Origin: an uncultured Collinsella sp.
GTDB taxonomy: Bacteria; Actinomycetota; Coriobacteriia; Coriobacteriales; Coriobacteriaceae
Assembly (NCBI GenBank): GCA_959604825.1
Contig: CAUHCN010000009.1
Span: 1-64,000 of the forward strand
Length of the DNA: 64,000 nt
Direction: 5' to 3'
The notes under the pieces are model-generated. The model made no database searches. It saw only the letters and a program-made list of their open reading frames with translations, and was not told the origin of the DNA. Of the stretch, positions 43,288-50,892 are shown piece after piece; positions within the stretch are counted from its first letter, which is position 1, and every line of letters starts with the position of its first letter. The translations under genes and the position numbers were made by a program.

Positions 43288-43330
43288 AGAGACCCGGTTC
43301 TGCCTCGTGCAGGACCGGGTCTCTTGCTTT
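43288..43330 (+). terminator. Terminator after rplA
   Basis: AGAGACCCGGTTCT (43288-43301) and AGGACCGGGTCTCT (43311-43324), followed by TGCTTTT. Strong stem. Confidence 0.9.
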
Positions 43331-43340
43331 TGAGTCAACG

Positions 43341-43380
43341 AAACCACCACGAAGGGGACAGGCACCCTTGTGGTGGTTTT
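43341..43380 (+). repeat. Orientation-conserved hairpin, ACCACC type (copy 1)
   Basis: AAACCACCAC (43341-43350) and GTGGTGGTTTT (43370-43380) with the loop gaaggggacaggcaccctt. Lies just after the rplA terminator in the rplA direction. Confidence 0.8.
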
Positions 43381-43436
43381 ACTTGTGTTGTACTTTAGCG
43401 CGATGTAGTACTACCCGAGGCCGAAGGGAGCCCAAC

Positions 43437-43496
43437 ATGTTTAAGAACACGCAACAGCTCCTAGGCCTAGCGCTACTAGATTGGATAGCGCGCTAG
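43437..43496 (+). CDS. leuL: Leucine operon leader peptide
   Basis: 19 codons reading MFKNTQQLLGLALLDWIAR, with GGGAG seven bases before the ATG. Five of the 19 residues are leucine, clustered as CTC CTA GGC CTA GCG CTA CTA, and four are the CTA codon that is scarce in this GC-rich genome. An intrinsic terminator follows at 43526-43583, and leuA remnants come after. This is the classic layout for ribosome-mediated attenuation: stalling at the Leu codons when charged tRNA-Leu is low would prevent the terminator. It is not known from direct evidence that it is still translated. Confidence 0.8.
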   Translation: MFKNTQQLLGLALLDWIAR

Positions 43497-43525
43497 GGTT
43501 GTAATCTCGCTATAACGATTTGTTG

Positions 43526-43583
43526 TACCCGGGTGCGCTATCGTCTGCCGCTTTCAGGCGTGATGAGCGACACGGGTATTTTT
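43526..43583 (+). promoter_or_regulatory. Leucine attenuator terminator
   Basis: TACCCG (43526-43531), CGCT and ATC pair with GAT, AGCG and CGGGTA (43562-43578), followed by TTTTT. The upstream GATAGCGC at the leader's end (43484-43491) complements GCGCTATC (43535-43542) and could form the competing antiterminator with the 5' strand of this stem. Confidence 0.7.
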
Positions 43584-43649
43584 CTATCTCTAGGCCTTCT
43601 CTCTCTCCTGAAAGCCATCTGTCATAAAACGGTCAATCAGGAGGAACAT

Positions 43650-44225
43650 ATAAGCCGCAAAATCACAATCTTTGACGCCACCCTGTGCGACGGTGAGCAG
43701 TCGCCGGGCGCCAGCATGAATACCGAGGAAAAGCTCTTCATCGCCCGCCAGCTGGTGCGCATGAACGTGGACGTTATCGAGGCGGGCTTTCCCATCTCGA
43801 GTCCTGGTGACTTTCGCTCCGTACAGGAGATTGGCAAGATTGCGGGCGACCGATGCACGGTATGCGGCCTGACGCGCGCTGTCGACAGGGATATCGAAGT
43901 GGCTGCAGAGGCGCTCAAAACGGCCCAGAGGCCCCGTATCCATACAGGGCTGGGTGTGAGCACCAGTCACCTGCGCGACAAGCTCCATATGACTGAGGAA
44001 AGGGCAATTGAGTGAGCGATCCATGCCGTCAAACATGCTCGCAAGTTCGTTGACGATGTTGAGTTTTATGCCGAGGATGCCGGCCGCTCCGATCAGGAGT
44101 TTCTGGTGCGCATTATCGAGGCGGCCGTAAAGGCCGGTGCCACGGTCGTGAACATCCCCGATACGATGGGCTACAACATGCCGTGGGACTTTGGCGCCCG
44201 CATCCGTGACCTGCGCGGGCGCTGC
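43650..44225 (+). pseudogene. leuA: 2-isopropylmalate synthase, 5' remnant
   Basis: Clear LeuA N-terminal half. AGGAGG (43639-43644) is followed at the right distance by ATA AGC CGC AAA where ATG would be expected, so the start codon appears lost. DATLCDGEQ replaces the catalytic TLRDGEQ (Arg to Cys). After RAIE an in-frame TGA (44013-44015) interrupts the protein, but the same frame continues with [20 protein letters not shown] and [15 protein letters not shown]. Similarity stops near 44220, about 190 codons in, where leuB sequence takes over. Not functional. First step of leucine synthesis is lost at this locus. Confidence 0.88.
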
Positions 44226-44239
44226 GGGTGCGGCCGGTC

Positions 44240-44856
44240 AGCGTGCGGTCGACGTGATGGAGTATCGCGAGTACGAGATTGAGCGCATTGCGCGCCAGGC
44301 ATTTGAGGCGGCGCGCAAACGTCGCGGCAAGGTGACGAGCATTGATAAGCGCAACGTGCTGGAGACGAGCCGCATGTGGCGCGAGATCGTGCATCGCGTG
44401 CAAGACGAGGAGTACTCCGACGTGGAGCTTGAGGACCTGCTCGTCGACAACGCCGCCATGCAGCTCATCAGTCGACCGGCAGACTTTGACGTCGTGGTGA
44501 CGGAGAACATGTTCGGCGACATCCTGTCCGATGAGGCGGCTCAGATTACCGGATCGCTCGGTATGCTTGCCTCTGCCTCGCTGGATGATGGCGTATCGCT
44601 GTTTGGGCCGAGCGCTGGCAGCGCTCCTGACATCGCGGGGCTCGGCGTGGCCAATCCGCTGGCTCAAATCTTGTCGGTGGCGATGCTGCTGACCTACGCG
44701 CTCGACATGGGCGAGCAAGCCGCGTGGATCGAGAGCGCCGTGGCGCGCGTGCTCGACGAGGGCTGGCGCACCCGTGACATCGCCGATGCCAACACCCCGG
44801 CAGATAAGATCCTCGGCACCACGACGATGGGCGACAAGGTCGTCGCCGCGCTGTAG
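44240..44856 (+). pseudogene. leuB: 3-isopropylmalate dehydrogenase, 3' remnant
   Basis: About 200 C-terminal codons of Leu[88 protein letters not shown]. The N-terminal dinucleotide-binding part is missing. It is joined near 44225-44245, in another frame, to the leuA remnant, so an internal deletion probably removed the leuA end, any leuC/leuD and the leuB start. The reading frame itself is intact to its stop, which suggests a fairly recent deletion. A TTG-started product would lack half the enzyme. Confidence 0.85.
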
Positions 44857-44881
44857 GCGATGCCGATTCAAGCTGTCAAAT

Positions 44882-44938
44882 ATCTCAATCTGTAACATCT
44901 AAGGGGCAAAATCGTTCCTACCTGTTACAGATTGAGAT
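44882..44938. repeat. GTCTCGATCTGTAACA inverted repeat, copy C
   Basis: ATCTCAATCTGTAACA (44882-44897) and its exact complement TGTTACAGATTGAGAT (44923-44938), 25-nt loop. The G-to-A change in the left arm is matched by C-to-T in the right arm. Confidence 0.8.
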
Positions 44939-44961
44939 TTTCGGCTGAGCATCCGTGGTCT

Positions 44962-45018
44962 GTCTCGATCTGTAACAGCTAACCGATTATTTGGGCCCTA
45001 CCTGTTACAGATTGAGAC
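44962..45018. repeat. GTCTCGATCTGTAACA inverted repeat, copy D
   Basis: GTCTCGATCTGTAACA (44962-44977) and TGTTACAGATTGAGAC (45003-45018), 25-nt loop, tandem with copy C. Confidence 0.8.
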
Positions 45019-45027
45019 AAACCGTTG

Positions 45028-45090
45028 GGACAGGTCGGACGAGTCAGCAAAACCACCACAAAGGTGCCGGTCCCCTTCGTGGTGGTTTTT
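45028..45090 (-). repeat. Orientation-conserved hairpin, ACCACC type (copy 2)
   Basis: AAAACCACCAC (45049-45059) and GTGGTGGTTTTT (45079-45090). The outer flank GGGACAGGTCGGACGAGTCA (from 45028) is shared with the copy at 47044. Read from the minus strand, it follows the anti-sigma gene in the same orientation as the other copies. Confidence 0.8.
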
Positions 45091-45207
45091 AGCGCAACGA
45101 GGTGTTCCCAGCCGACCATACGGGCGGCCTTGCGCTCACGCTGCTCGATGACAGCGCATCTTTAGACGCGAAGTGCGGAACCGGGTGCATATACGAGCCG
45201 CGTAGCG
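45091..45207. other. Short gap with a possible coding relic
   Basis: A plus-strand frame reads NEVFPADHTGGLALTLLDDS from about 45095 without start or stop until the next gene. I do not recognise it. It may be a degraded fragment. Confidence 0.2.
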
Positions 45208-46338
45208 TTACGAATTCATGGGAATGACCGTATCGCCAATTTGTACGCTTGCAATCTTGTCTGTGTCACAAACTTGCGAGAACGGCCAGGTCTTGTGGAC
45301 ATCAGTGGTGCCGTTATCCAGTTTATTTGCGAAATAGCCGCTGTGGCTGGTTGCGTCCTCAACATGACCGTCTTTGAACGTCACGATGAGGGGTATGTTG
45401 CCAACGGCATCCATAGACTCCTCCATGTTTTGAGACATCTTGCCGCTGTTGTTGTCGTGTTCGATGGAACGATCTATGTTGTAGCGGACTGAAACGCCAA
45501 CGCAGGATACGGTGGCCTCTTGAATCGTCGCCTTGGTGCCGTTAAAGTTGACCGATTTGGGCGCGGGAATCGTAACGGATGTATCTTCGTAATTCAGCTG
45601 GAACTTAAGATCCCATGGGCCCGTAAGTATTTTCTTATACTCGGGAAGCTCTTTGCCAGCACGTGGCACAACGAGAGAGTTGATATGCGTGCGGACGGTC
45701 CTGCCCATAAGGCCGGGTGATTCAACGTTGAACTGTGCAAAGTATTGAATGCTGGAGTCATTGGGGTTCTTGTCAATGAGCCATGATTGGCCTTGGCCGC
45801 CATGCTCGCCATCAACGTATACGTTTCCATCGACACTTCCGGCGATAGTTCCGTTCTCGCCCGGCTCGGAAAGCTTTTTCAGGGCAGCGGGATCGTCGAA
45901 CGTAAGCGTATAGGCGATGGTAACCATATCCTTGTCGCCCATGATGGCGTCGGCGGTCACGGTGACTCCGTTGTTGGAGCAGCTAGCACCGACGGGCCGG
46001 CCAATACGGTCGATGATCTCGGTTTGAGAAGCAGGTCCGTCAAAGATGTCGGAAAGCATGTCAGAAGGAAGCGGCAGGACGCCTGTTGCCATAGCCGTGC
46101 CAGCGCCTCCAATGACGATAGCGAGGACTGCCGTTACAGCGGCAATGCGAGCGACTGTTCTTACGGGATGGCGGGCGATGCGCGGCTTGCGTCGCGTGCC
46201 ATTAAAGTTGCTTTGAGCGGTCGCCGCATCGCTTGAGGCGACGGACTGAGCAATCGAGTTTGCCATGTGCTGCTTCGCATTATCGGTAAACGAAATGTGC
46301 TCCAGGGCGTGGCGATAGTCATTCGAATTCGTAGTCAT
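45208..46338 (-). CDS. Putative anti-sigma factor, DUF4179-type membrane protein
   Basis: 376 aa. The N-terminal cytosolic part (about 1-62) could bind the partner sigma factor. One transmembrane helix spans 64-86 (RIAAVTAVLAIVIGGAG). The outer domain resembles DUF4179 and RsiV-like sensors, with YTLTFDDPAALKKL and a long beta-rich region. The start overlaps the end of the sigma gene by 20 bases behind AAGGAG, so production is coupled. The signal sensed is unknown; release by regulated proteolysis is a family-based inference. Confidence 0.8.
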   Translation of the reverse strand: MTTNSNDYRHALEHISFTDNAKQHMANSIAQSVASSDAATAQSNFNGTRRKPRIARHPVRTVARIAAVTAVLAIVIGGAGTAMATGVLPLPSDMLSDIFDGPASQTEIIDRIGRPVGASCSNNGVTVTADAIMGDKDMVTIAYTLTFDDPAALKKLSEPGENGTIAGSVDGNVYVDGEHGGQGQSWLIDKNPNDSSIQYFAQFNVESPGLMGRTVRTHINSLVVPRAGKELPEYKKILTGPWDLKFQLNYEDTSVTIPAPKSVNFNGTKATIQEATVSCVGVSVRYNIDRSIEHDNNSGKMSQNMEESMDAVGNIPLIVTFKDGHVEDATSHSGYFANKLDNGTTDVHKTWPFSQVCDTDKIASVQIGDTVIPMNS

Positions 46339-46879
46339 TGTGGTCTCCTTTCAAGGAAAGCCGAAGTGACGCACGTCCGCGGCTAAGGTGCTGGGCGGTT
46401 GCAGCTGGCGTCGCGTGAACGGCGTCTGCGATTTCCCTGATGCTCATGCCTGCGTAGTAGTGCAAAAAGATGGCGATGCGCTGTGCTTGAGGCAGGGCCG
46501 TGACAGCGGAAAGAATGGCGCAGTCGCGTTGCGCGAATTCTTGCTCGGTATGTGTTACGGGTGCGCAGAAATCGGGGAGCGAATCGAGGTCGACAACCGG
46601 GTGATTCGCGTGCGTACGGCCGATATCGCGACATGCGTTCAGTGCGACTCGGATCACCCAAGCACGTTCGTGTTCGAGCGAGTCGAACGGTTGAGTGCGT
46701 TGGAGAATCTTGATCAGCGTGTCCTGGCAGATGTCTTGAGCGTCGTCAGCGGATCCAAGGGCCGAATAGCACAATCGAAGGATGAGGTCGGAATACGTGT
46801 CGACCAAGCGCTTTGCTTCCCGCTCGATCTGATCGGCATCGCATCGGAGCGTGCTATTGCGGTTACGGCGTGCAGGCAT
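46319..46879 (-). CDS. ECF-type RNA polymerase sigma factor
   Basis: 186 aa. Region 2 spans about residues 22-90 (LVDTYSDLILRLCYSALGSA, DDAQDICQDTLIKIL). Region 4 spans about 130-180 with the HTH SIREIADAVHATPAATAQHL. Region 3 and the long N-terminus of housekeeping sigmas are missing, as expected. Start ATG 46879 behind GGAGGTGA is preferred to a frame opening at 46972. Operon with the membrane anti-sigma gene. Target promoters are not evident in the window. Confidence 0.9.
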   Translation of the reverse strand: MPARRNRNSTLRCDADQIEREAKRLVDTYSDLILRLCYSALGSADDAQDICQDTLIKILQRTQPFDSLEHERAWVIRVALNACRDIGRTHANHPVVDLDSLPDFCAPVTHTEQEFAQRDCAILSAVTALPQAQRIAIFLHYYAGMSIREIADAVHATPAATAQHLSRGRASLRLSLKGDHNDYEFE

Positions 46880-46970
46880 AGTGTCACCTCCAATTGGTCG
46901 TGGTGGATATAGGGAAGGCGTCTCGCGAGGTCCCTCTACATACAACACGGTCGAGACTGCATAAGTTGAC

Positions 46971-46998
46971 AAAAAAAGACGGCATGTGAGCGCCGTCC
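46971..46998 (-). terminator. Terminator upstream of the sigma operon
   Basis: On the minus strand GGACGGCG-ctcacat-GCCGTC is followed by seven T. It ends transcripts arriving from the phosphoesterase gene. Confidence 0.85.
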
Positions 46999-47043
46999 TT
47001 ACAAAACAATGAGTGTTCTCGTTAATTACACAAGCACCGTGAT

Positions 47044-47106
47044 GGACAGGTCGGACGAGTCAGCAAAACCACCATAAAGGTGCCTATCCCCTTCGTGGTG
47101 GTTGTT
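47044..47106 (-). repeat. Orientation-conserved hairpin, ACCACC type (copy 3)
   Basis: AAAACCACCA (47065-47074) and CGTGGTGGTTGTT (47094-47106), with the same 21-base GGACAGGTCGGACGAGTCAG flank as copy 2. Ends six bases from the phosphoesterase stop. Confidence 0.8.
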
Positions 47107-47111
47107 GGCAG

Positions 47112-47822
47112 TTACCAGGGGGTTCTGGCGGTTGAAGACTCGATTGCTTCGTGGCGTTTGAGCTCGCGGCGCATGGTTTGCGAGTTGAGCCAGGCTGCCT
47201 GCCAGCCACGGATGGGGTAGCGCGCTTCATCCAGCTCAAACTGCGTATAGCCGCACGCGTTGATGATTGTTGTCCCGCATGCATGCTGGCGCTCACGCTG
47301 AAAGTCGCGACCATAGCATTGGTGCACATGCCCGTGCACCATGTAGTCGGCCCCCCAGGACTCAAGCGCTGTGTTAAAGCACTCAAACCCTCGATGCGGC
47401 AGATCGTCCAGATCACCCATACCGGCGGCGGGTGCATGGGTAAGCAGAATGTCGCACCCGCCGACCATCCTAACCTTACGCGACAGCTTACGCATGCGCT
47501 TGGACATCTCGCGTTCGGTGTACATGTTGGCGCCGTCGCGATAACGCATGGACCCGCCAAGGCCCGCAATGCGAATCCCCCGGTACGTGTACACGCTGTC
47601 TTCCACGCAGATACATCCGCCCGGTGCATGACGTGCGTAGCGGTCGTCGTGGTTGCCGCGAACGTAGATGAGCGGTTTGTTGATGACGGTGACCAAAAAC
47701 TCAAGATAGTCCGGGTCCAGATCGCCGGCAGACAGAATCAGGTCGACACCCTCAAAACGCTCCTTGCGAAAGCACTCCCAAAGGCATCGTTCTTCGGTAT
47801 CTGCTATGGCAAGGATCTTCAT
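47112..47822 (-). CDS. Calcineurin-like metallophosphoesterase
   Basis: 236 aa. Metal-site motifs in order: IADTEE (D8, where DxH is standard, so His is replaced by Glu10), SAGDLD (D34), GNHDD (N57, H58), THAPA and HGHVH. The loss of the first His is seen in some divergent members, and activity cannot be assumed. Substrate unknown. Start overlaps the stop of the upstream ParB/BMP-like gene (ATGA), so the two proteins are probably used together. Confidence 0.82.
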   Translation of the reverse strand: MKILAIADTEERCLWECFRKERFEGVDLILSAGDLDPDYLEFLVTVINKPLIYVRGNHDDRYARHAPGGCICVEDSVYTYRGIRIAGLGGSMRYRDGANMYTEREMSKRMRKLSRKVRMVGGCDILLTHAPAAGMGDLDDLPHRGFECFNTALESWGADYMVHGHVHQCYGRDFQRERQHACGTTIINACGYTQFELDEARYPIRGWQAAWLNSQTMRRELKRHEAIESSTARTPW

Positions 47823-49735
47823 AGGGCGGTAACTCCCGGCTCATCGTCGAGCTGCGGAATGGTGCCTACCACGTTGTCCGCCAGCCAATTCATCTCGACA
47901 ATCTGCGCGCTCGGCAGTGGGGGAAAGCCCTCGATCTGCACCACGCCGTCTTGGCTATGAAGCTCGCCGCCAAATGGATTGATGGAGCCCTCGACGATGC
48001 CATTGCGGAGCAGCTGCACCAGTTTGCGCGTCTGATAGGGCAGGCCCGGAGCGTAGCGAATGTCGATGACGCCCGAGCTCATGCCATACCAGTAGTTGAC
48101 GGCGCGAACCTGGCTGTCGTCACTGGTCTCATCCCAGGTGCCATGCAGCAGGCTTCGCACGATAAGCTCGTAGTATCGGCCCCAGTTCCAGACCGGCATG
48201 GCGATGCCGACGACCTTGCCATCGACCAGGCGGTGGAGTCCGTAGGCCGTAGGGTCTACGAGCGACTTTGACATGTCAGCGCCGGTCATGACGCTCACGC
48301 CTTCGCGGCACATGGCCTCGGCAAGGCCTCCGGCGGGCACATCGCCCCAGGTCAGGATAATTTGCGCACGGGGGTCGAGCAGCGAGGCGCCGATGGCAAA
48401 GGCGTTGATCTCGCTAAGCGCGCCCGAGGCGAAGACCGACGCGTGGTAGCCGATACGGTGGTTGTCCGCCATACTGGCGGCAAGGGCGCCCAGGAGGAAC
48501 TTGGCCTCGTACATCTTGCCAAAGTACGAACGGACGCTTTGGTGGGGAAGGCCGATAGAGCAGTTAAGGAACCGCACCTGGGGATACTCAACGGCAGCTC
48601 TGAGCGTGTATTCCATCAGGCGGTGCGAGGTCGAGAAGACGACGTTAGCTCCATGTTTGACAGCCGTTTCCACGGCGGCGTAGAACACGTCCGGATTGTG
48701 ACAGTCCTCGAACGCCTCGGTGTGCACGATACCGCCAAAGTGCTCATCGAGATACTGACGCCCTTGGTCGTGCAGGCTGTCCCAGCTCGACGTCGCACAG
48801 GGGAACTCATGGATAAAGGCGATGCGCAGGGGGTTGGCCGCCGAGTAGACGGTCTTGCCCATAAAGAAGTTGAGCACGCCGGAGGTGGACTTGGCGGGCG
48901 CCTCTTCCTCATCGACACTCGGTGCCTCGACAAGATCGACCTTCTCCTCATCACTTTTGCCGGTAATGACCAACTCGCGCCAAATCTTACACAGACGGTT
49001 TACGACGATGTCCGTCGGTGTGTCCAGCAGGCGGTCTTGGTTGTACACGTTGAGGTAGACGAGCATGGCGTCGGCGGGCGTAATGTCCAGATGGTCGCCG
49101 CCGGCGCGCAGGTAGGCGCGCTTAAAGAGCAGGAAGGTATGGCGCAGGTAGTCGATCTTTTTCTGCGGCCATTTTTCGATAAGGTTCTGACCGAGCATCT
49201 TGGCGAGCGTTTCGTAGCTTCCCTCACGCGAGAACTCGATCTCGTATAGGGGGCAGACGCGCCAAAACGCGCAGAACTCACCGTACAGGCGGCTTTCGAC
49301 GGAATCCCATTTGCCGGGGTAGAGACGGGTGACTTTAGCCGAAACCGTTGGAGCGTCCAGGAATTTGAGGACACTGACGCGCTTGTTGCCCTCTTGGACG
49401 TAAAAGCGGTGCATGAACTCGGTGACGATGATGGGGTCGCGGTAGCCCTCGGAGATTTGGATATCGTAGAGGTTGGACCATTTGCGGGCGAATTCGGTAT
49501 TCCAGGGGAGCAGCGGCATAAAGTTACACGAAAAGGCGGACTGGCGACCTTTGGTAACCGTGCCGACGACCATTTCGAGCGGAATGTCCCGCAGGCCGAT
49601 GTTCTCGCGCTGCCCGCAGGGAAGCTGGGCGACCAAGCTGTCGAGGTCCGTAAGATATGGATGCTCGCTTTGGCTGATGGCGCGACGGCGTCCCTGTTCG
49701 CCGCGCTTGCGCGCTTGACGATAGGCCTCTTCCAT
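47819..49735 (-). CDS. ParB-like domain plus BMP/PnrA-type binding protein, cytosolic
   Basis: 638 aa with no signal peptide, lipobox or obvious membrane helix. Residues about 45-140 resemble the ParB/sulfiredoxin fold (IPLEMVVG..., EFMHRFYVQEGNKRVSVLK at 106-124). A helical middle region follows (145-265), then an acidic linker. From 301 on comes a periplasmic-binding-protein fold of the basic membrane protein family (NPLRIAFIHE, KFLLGALAASMADNHRIGYH, GADMSKSL). Normal BMP proteins are lipoproteins that bind nucleosides outside the cell. Here the module appears to be an intracellular sensor (inference). Coupled to the phosphoesterase. Confidence 0.7.
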   Translation of the reverse strand: MEEAYRQARKRGEQGRRRAISQSEHPYLTDLDSLVAQLPCGQRENIGLRDIPLEMVVGTVTKGRQSAFSCNFMPLLPWNTEFARKWSNLYDIQISEGYRDPIIVTEFMHRFYVQEGNKRVSVLKFLDAPTVSAKVTRLYPGKWDSVESRLYGEFCAFWRVCPLYEIEFSREGSYETLAKMLGQNLIEKWPQKKIDYLRHTFLLFKRAYLRAGGDHLDITPADAMLVYLNVYNQDRLLDTPTDIVVNRLCKIWRELVITGKSDEEKVDLVEAPSVDEEEAPAKSTSGVLNFFMGKTVYSAANPLRIAFIHEFPCATSSWDSLHDQGRQYLDEHFGGIVHTEAFEDCHNPDVFYAAVETAVKHGANVVFSTSHRLMEYTLRAAVEYPQVRFLNCSIGLPHQSVRSYFGKMYEAKFLLGALAASMADNHRIGYHASVFASGALSEINAFAIGASLLDPRAQIILTWGDVPAGGLAEAMCREGVSVMTGADMSKSLVDPTAYGLHRLVDGKVVGIAMPVWNWGRYYELIVRSLLHGTWDETSDDSQVRAVNYWYGMSSGVIDIRYAPGLPYQTRKLVQLLRNGIVEGSINPFGGELHSQDGVVQIEGFPPLPSAQIVEMNWLADNVVGTIPQLDDEPGVTAL

Positions 49736-49791
49736 GGTGTCTACTCCCTTAGTCGTTTAAACAACGATATGAACCATGGTACCACGATGCG

Positions 49792-49832
49792 AAACCACCA
49801 CAAAGGTGCCTGTCCCCTTTGCGGTGGTTTTA
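49792..49832 (-). repeat. Orientation-conserved hairpin, ACCACC type (copy 4), overlapping a stop codon
   Basis: AAACCACCAC (49792-49801) and GCGGTGGTTTTA (49821-49832). The mscS stop codon (complement of 49830-49832) is the end of the repeat arm. Confidence 0.8.
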
Positions 49833-50597
49833 GGCGATGATGGGGGCGATGGCGCGGATGCAGGCGTCGGCTGCCGTAAAGGTGGTGCTGTCGTCACTGA
49901 CGATAAAGATGATCTTACCCTTAATGCCAAAGTCGCCGATCTCGCTAAAGAGCACGTAGGGTTCCTTGTCAAAGCCCGAGATGGGTGAAACGGCGACCTT
50001 GGTGGCACAGGCGAGCTCGTCTGCCAGCGCATCGAGCGAGTCCCACTTTGACGTGTCCTTCACCGCGACGGGAACGACAACGCGTCCAAAGGGCATGAGG
50101 TGCACGAGTGTGTTCTTGGAGATGTTGGAGTTGGGGACGATGATGGTCTGTCCGCAGGCGTCCTCGATGGTCGTGTGGCGCCAAGTGATGTCCTGGACCA
50201 CGCCCGACACGCCGCCGACCTCGATATTGTCGCCGGGCTTGATGATGCCCATAAAGGTCACTTGCATGCCGCCGATAAGGTTTGATAGCGTGTCCTGAAA
50301 GCCGAGCGAGATGGCGATGCCGCCGACGCCAAGAGCGGCGACGAGCGCGTTTGCGTTAATGCCAAAGCAGTTGTCGAGGATAAAGCTGCCGCCGATCATC
50401 CAAATGACGGCACGCGCGATGTTGATGAAGATGCTCGATGCGGGAAGCGGGTTGTCGTCTCGGTTGAGTAGGTGGCGCAGGGTCTTGGATGCCACCTTGG
50501 CGGCGATGGCGGTGACTATTACCAAGATGACGGCCCAGATGATGTTGTGGACCCAGCGCTGCTCAAAGAAATGAAGAATCGGTTCAAACAATTCCAT
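49830..50597 (-). CDS. MscS-family mechanosensitive channel
   Basis: 255 aa, small-conductance mechanosensitive channel type. Hydrophobic helices at about 15-38 and 55-80, then the pore-lining TM3 ANALVAALGVGGIAISLGFQ, and the beta-domain (IIKPGDNIEVGGVSGVVQDI) typical of MscS. Opens under membrane tension to release solutes in hypo-osmotic shock. It is not overlapped with the downstream ParB/BMP gene, which starts 94 bases later, so it may be its own unit. Confidence 0.9.
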   Translation of the reverse strand: MELFEPILHFFEQRWVHNIIWAVILVIVTAIAAKVASKTLRHLLNRDDNPLPASSIFINIARAVIWMIGGSFILDNCFGINANALVAALGVGGIAISLGFQDTLSNLIGGMQVTFMGIIKPGDNIEVGGVSGVVQDITWRHTTIEDACGQTIIVPNSNISKNTLVHLMPFGRVVVPVAVKDTSKWDSLDALADELACATKVAVSPISGFDKEPYVLFSEIGDFGIKGKIIFIVSDDSTTFTAADACIRAIAPIIA

Positions 50598-50640
50598 GTA
50601 GGGAAAACCTCCTAATGATCATTCAACCATGATACCCACC

Positions 50641-50670
50641 AAAAAGCCCGTCCGATCACATCGGACGGGC
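50641..50670 (-). terminator. Terminator of the ABC transporter operon
   Basis: GCCCGTCCGA (50646-50655) and TCGGACGGGC (50661-50670); minus-strand U-run from 50641-50645. Lies upstream of mscS and ends transcripts from the ABC genes. Confidence 0.85.
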
Positions 50671-50838
50671 CGATAACTTGAGATGGGGTGGCCGCGGTGG
50701 CGTAAGCTGGGCCGCCGGCGAGCACGCCGGCAAGGAGTGCGGCGGTCAAGCAAGACGGGGAAGGAGTCTTCTCATGGCAGTTTCCTTAGTTCTTAACCAG
50801 TGGTTCCTGCTGACGCTGGATTATCGACATGATATGCG
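50671..50838. other. Gap with a lone small frame
   Basis: A plus-strand ATG at 50774 sits behind a good GGAAGGAG and starts MAVSLVLNQWFLLTLDY, but the frame then runs through two hairpin repeats and antisense to the ABC ATPase. No plus-strand gene lies downstream for it to regulate. I treat it as non-genic. Confidence 0.3.
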
Positions 50839-50878
50839 AAAACCGTCGCAAAGGTATCTGTTTCTTTGCGGCGGTTTT
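50839..50878 (-). repeat. Diverged member of the orientation-conserved hairpin family
   Basis: AAAACCGTCGCAAAG (50839-50853) and CTTTGCGGCGGTTTT (50864-50878). Minus-strand loop AAACAGATAC corresponds to GGACAGGCAC of the other copies. Confidence 0.6.
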
Positions 50879-50892
50879 GACGTTTGCGCAGA

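Noticed and set aside
44191..44856. Functional short LeuB
   Set aside because: Lacks the N-terminal half including much of the nucleotide- and substrate-binding site; joined to leuA debris.
38251..45018. CRISPR array from repeated units
   Set aside because: Only paired hairpins with 25-nt loops, no regular spacer array and no cas genes.
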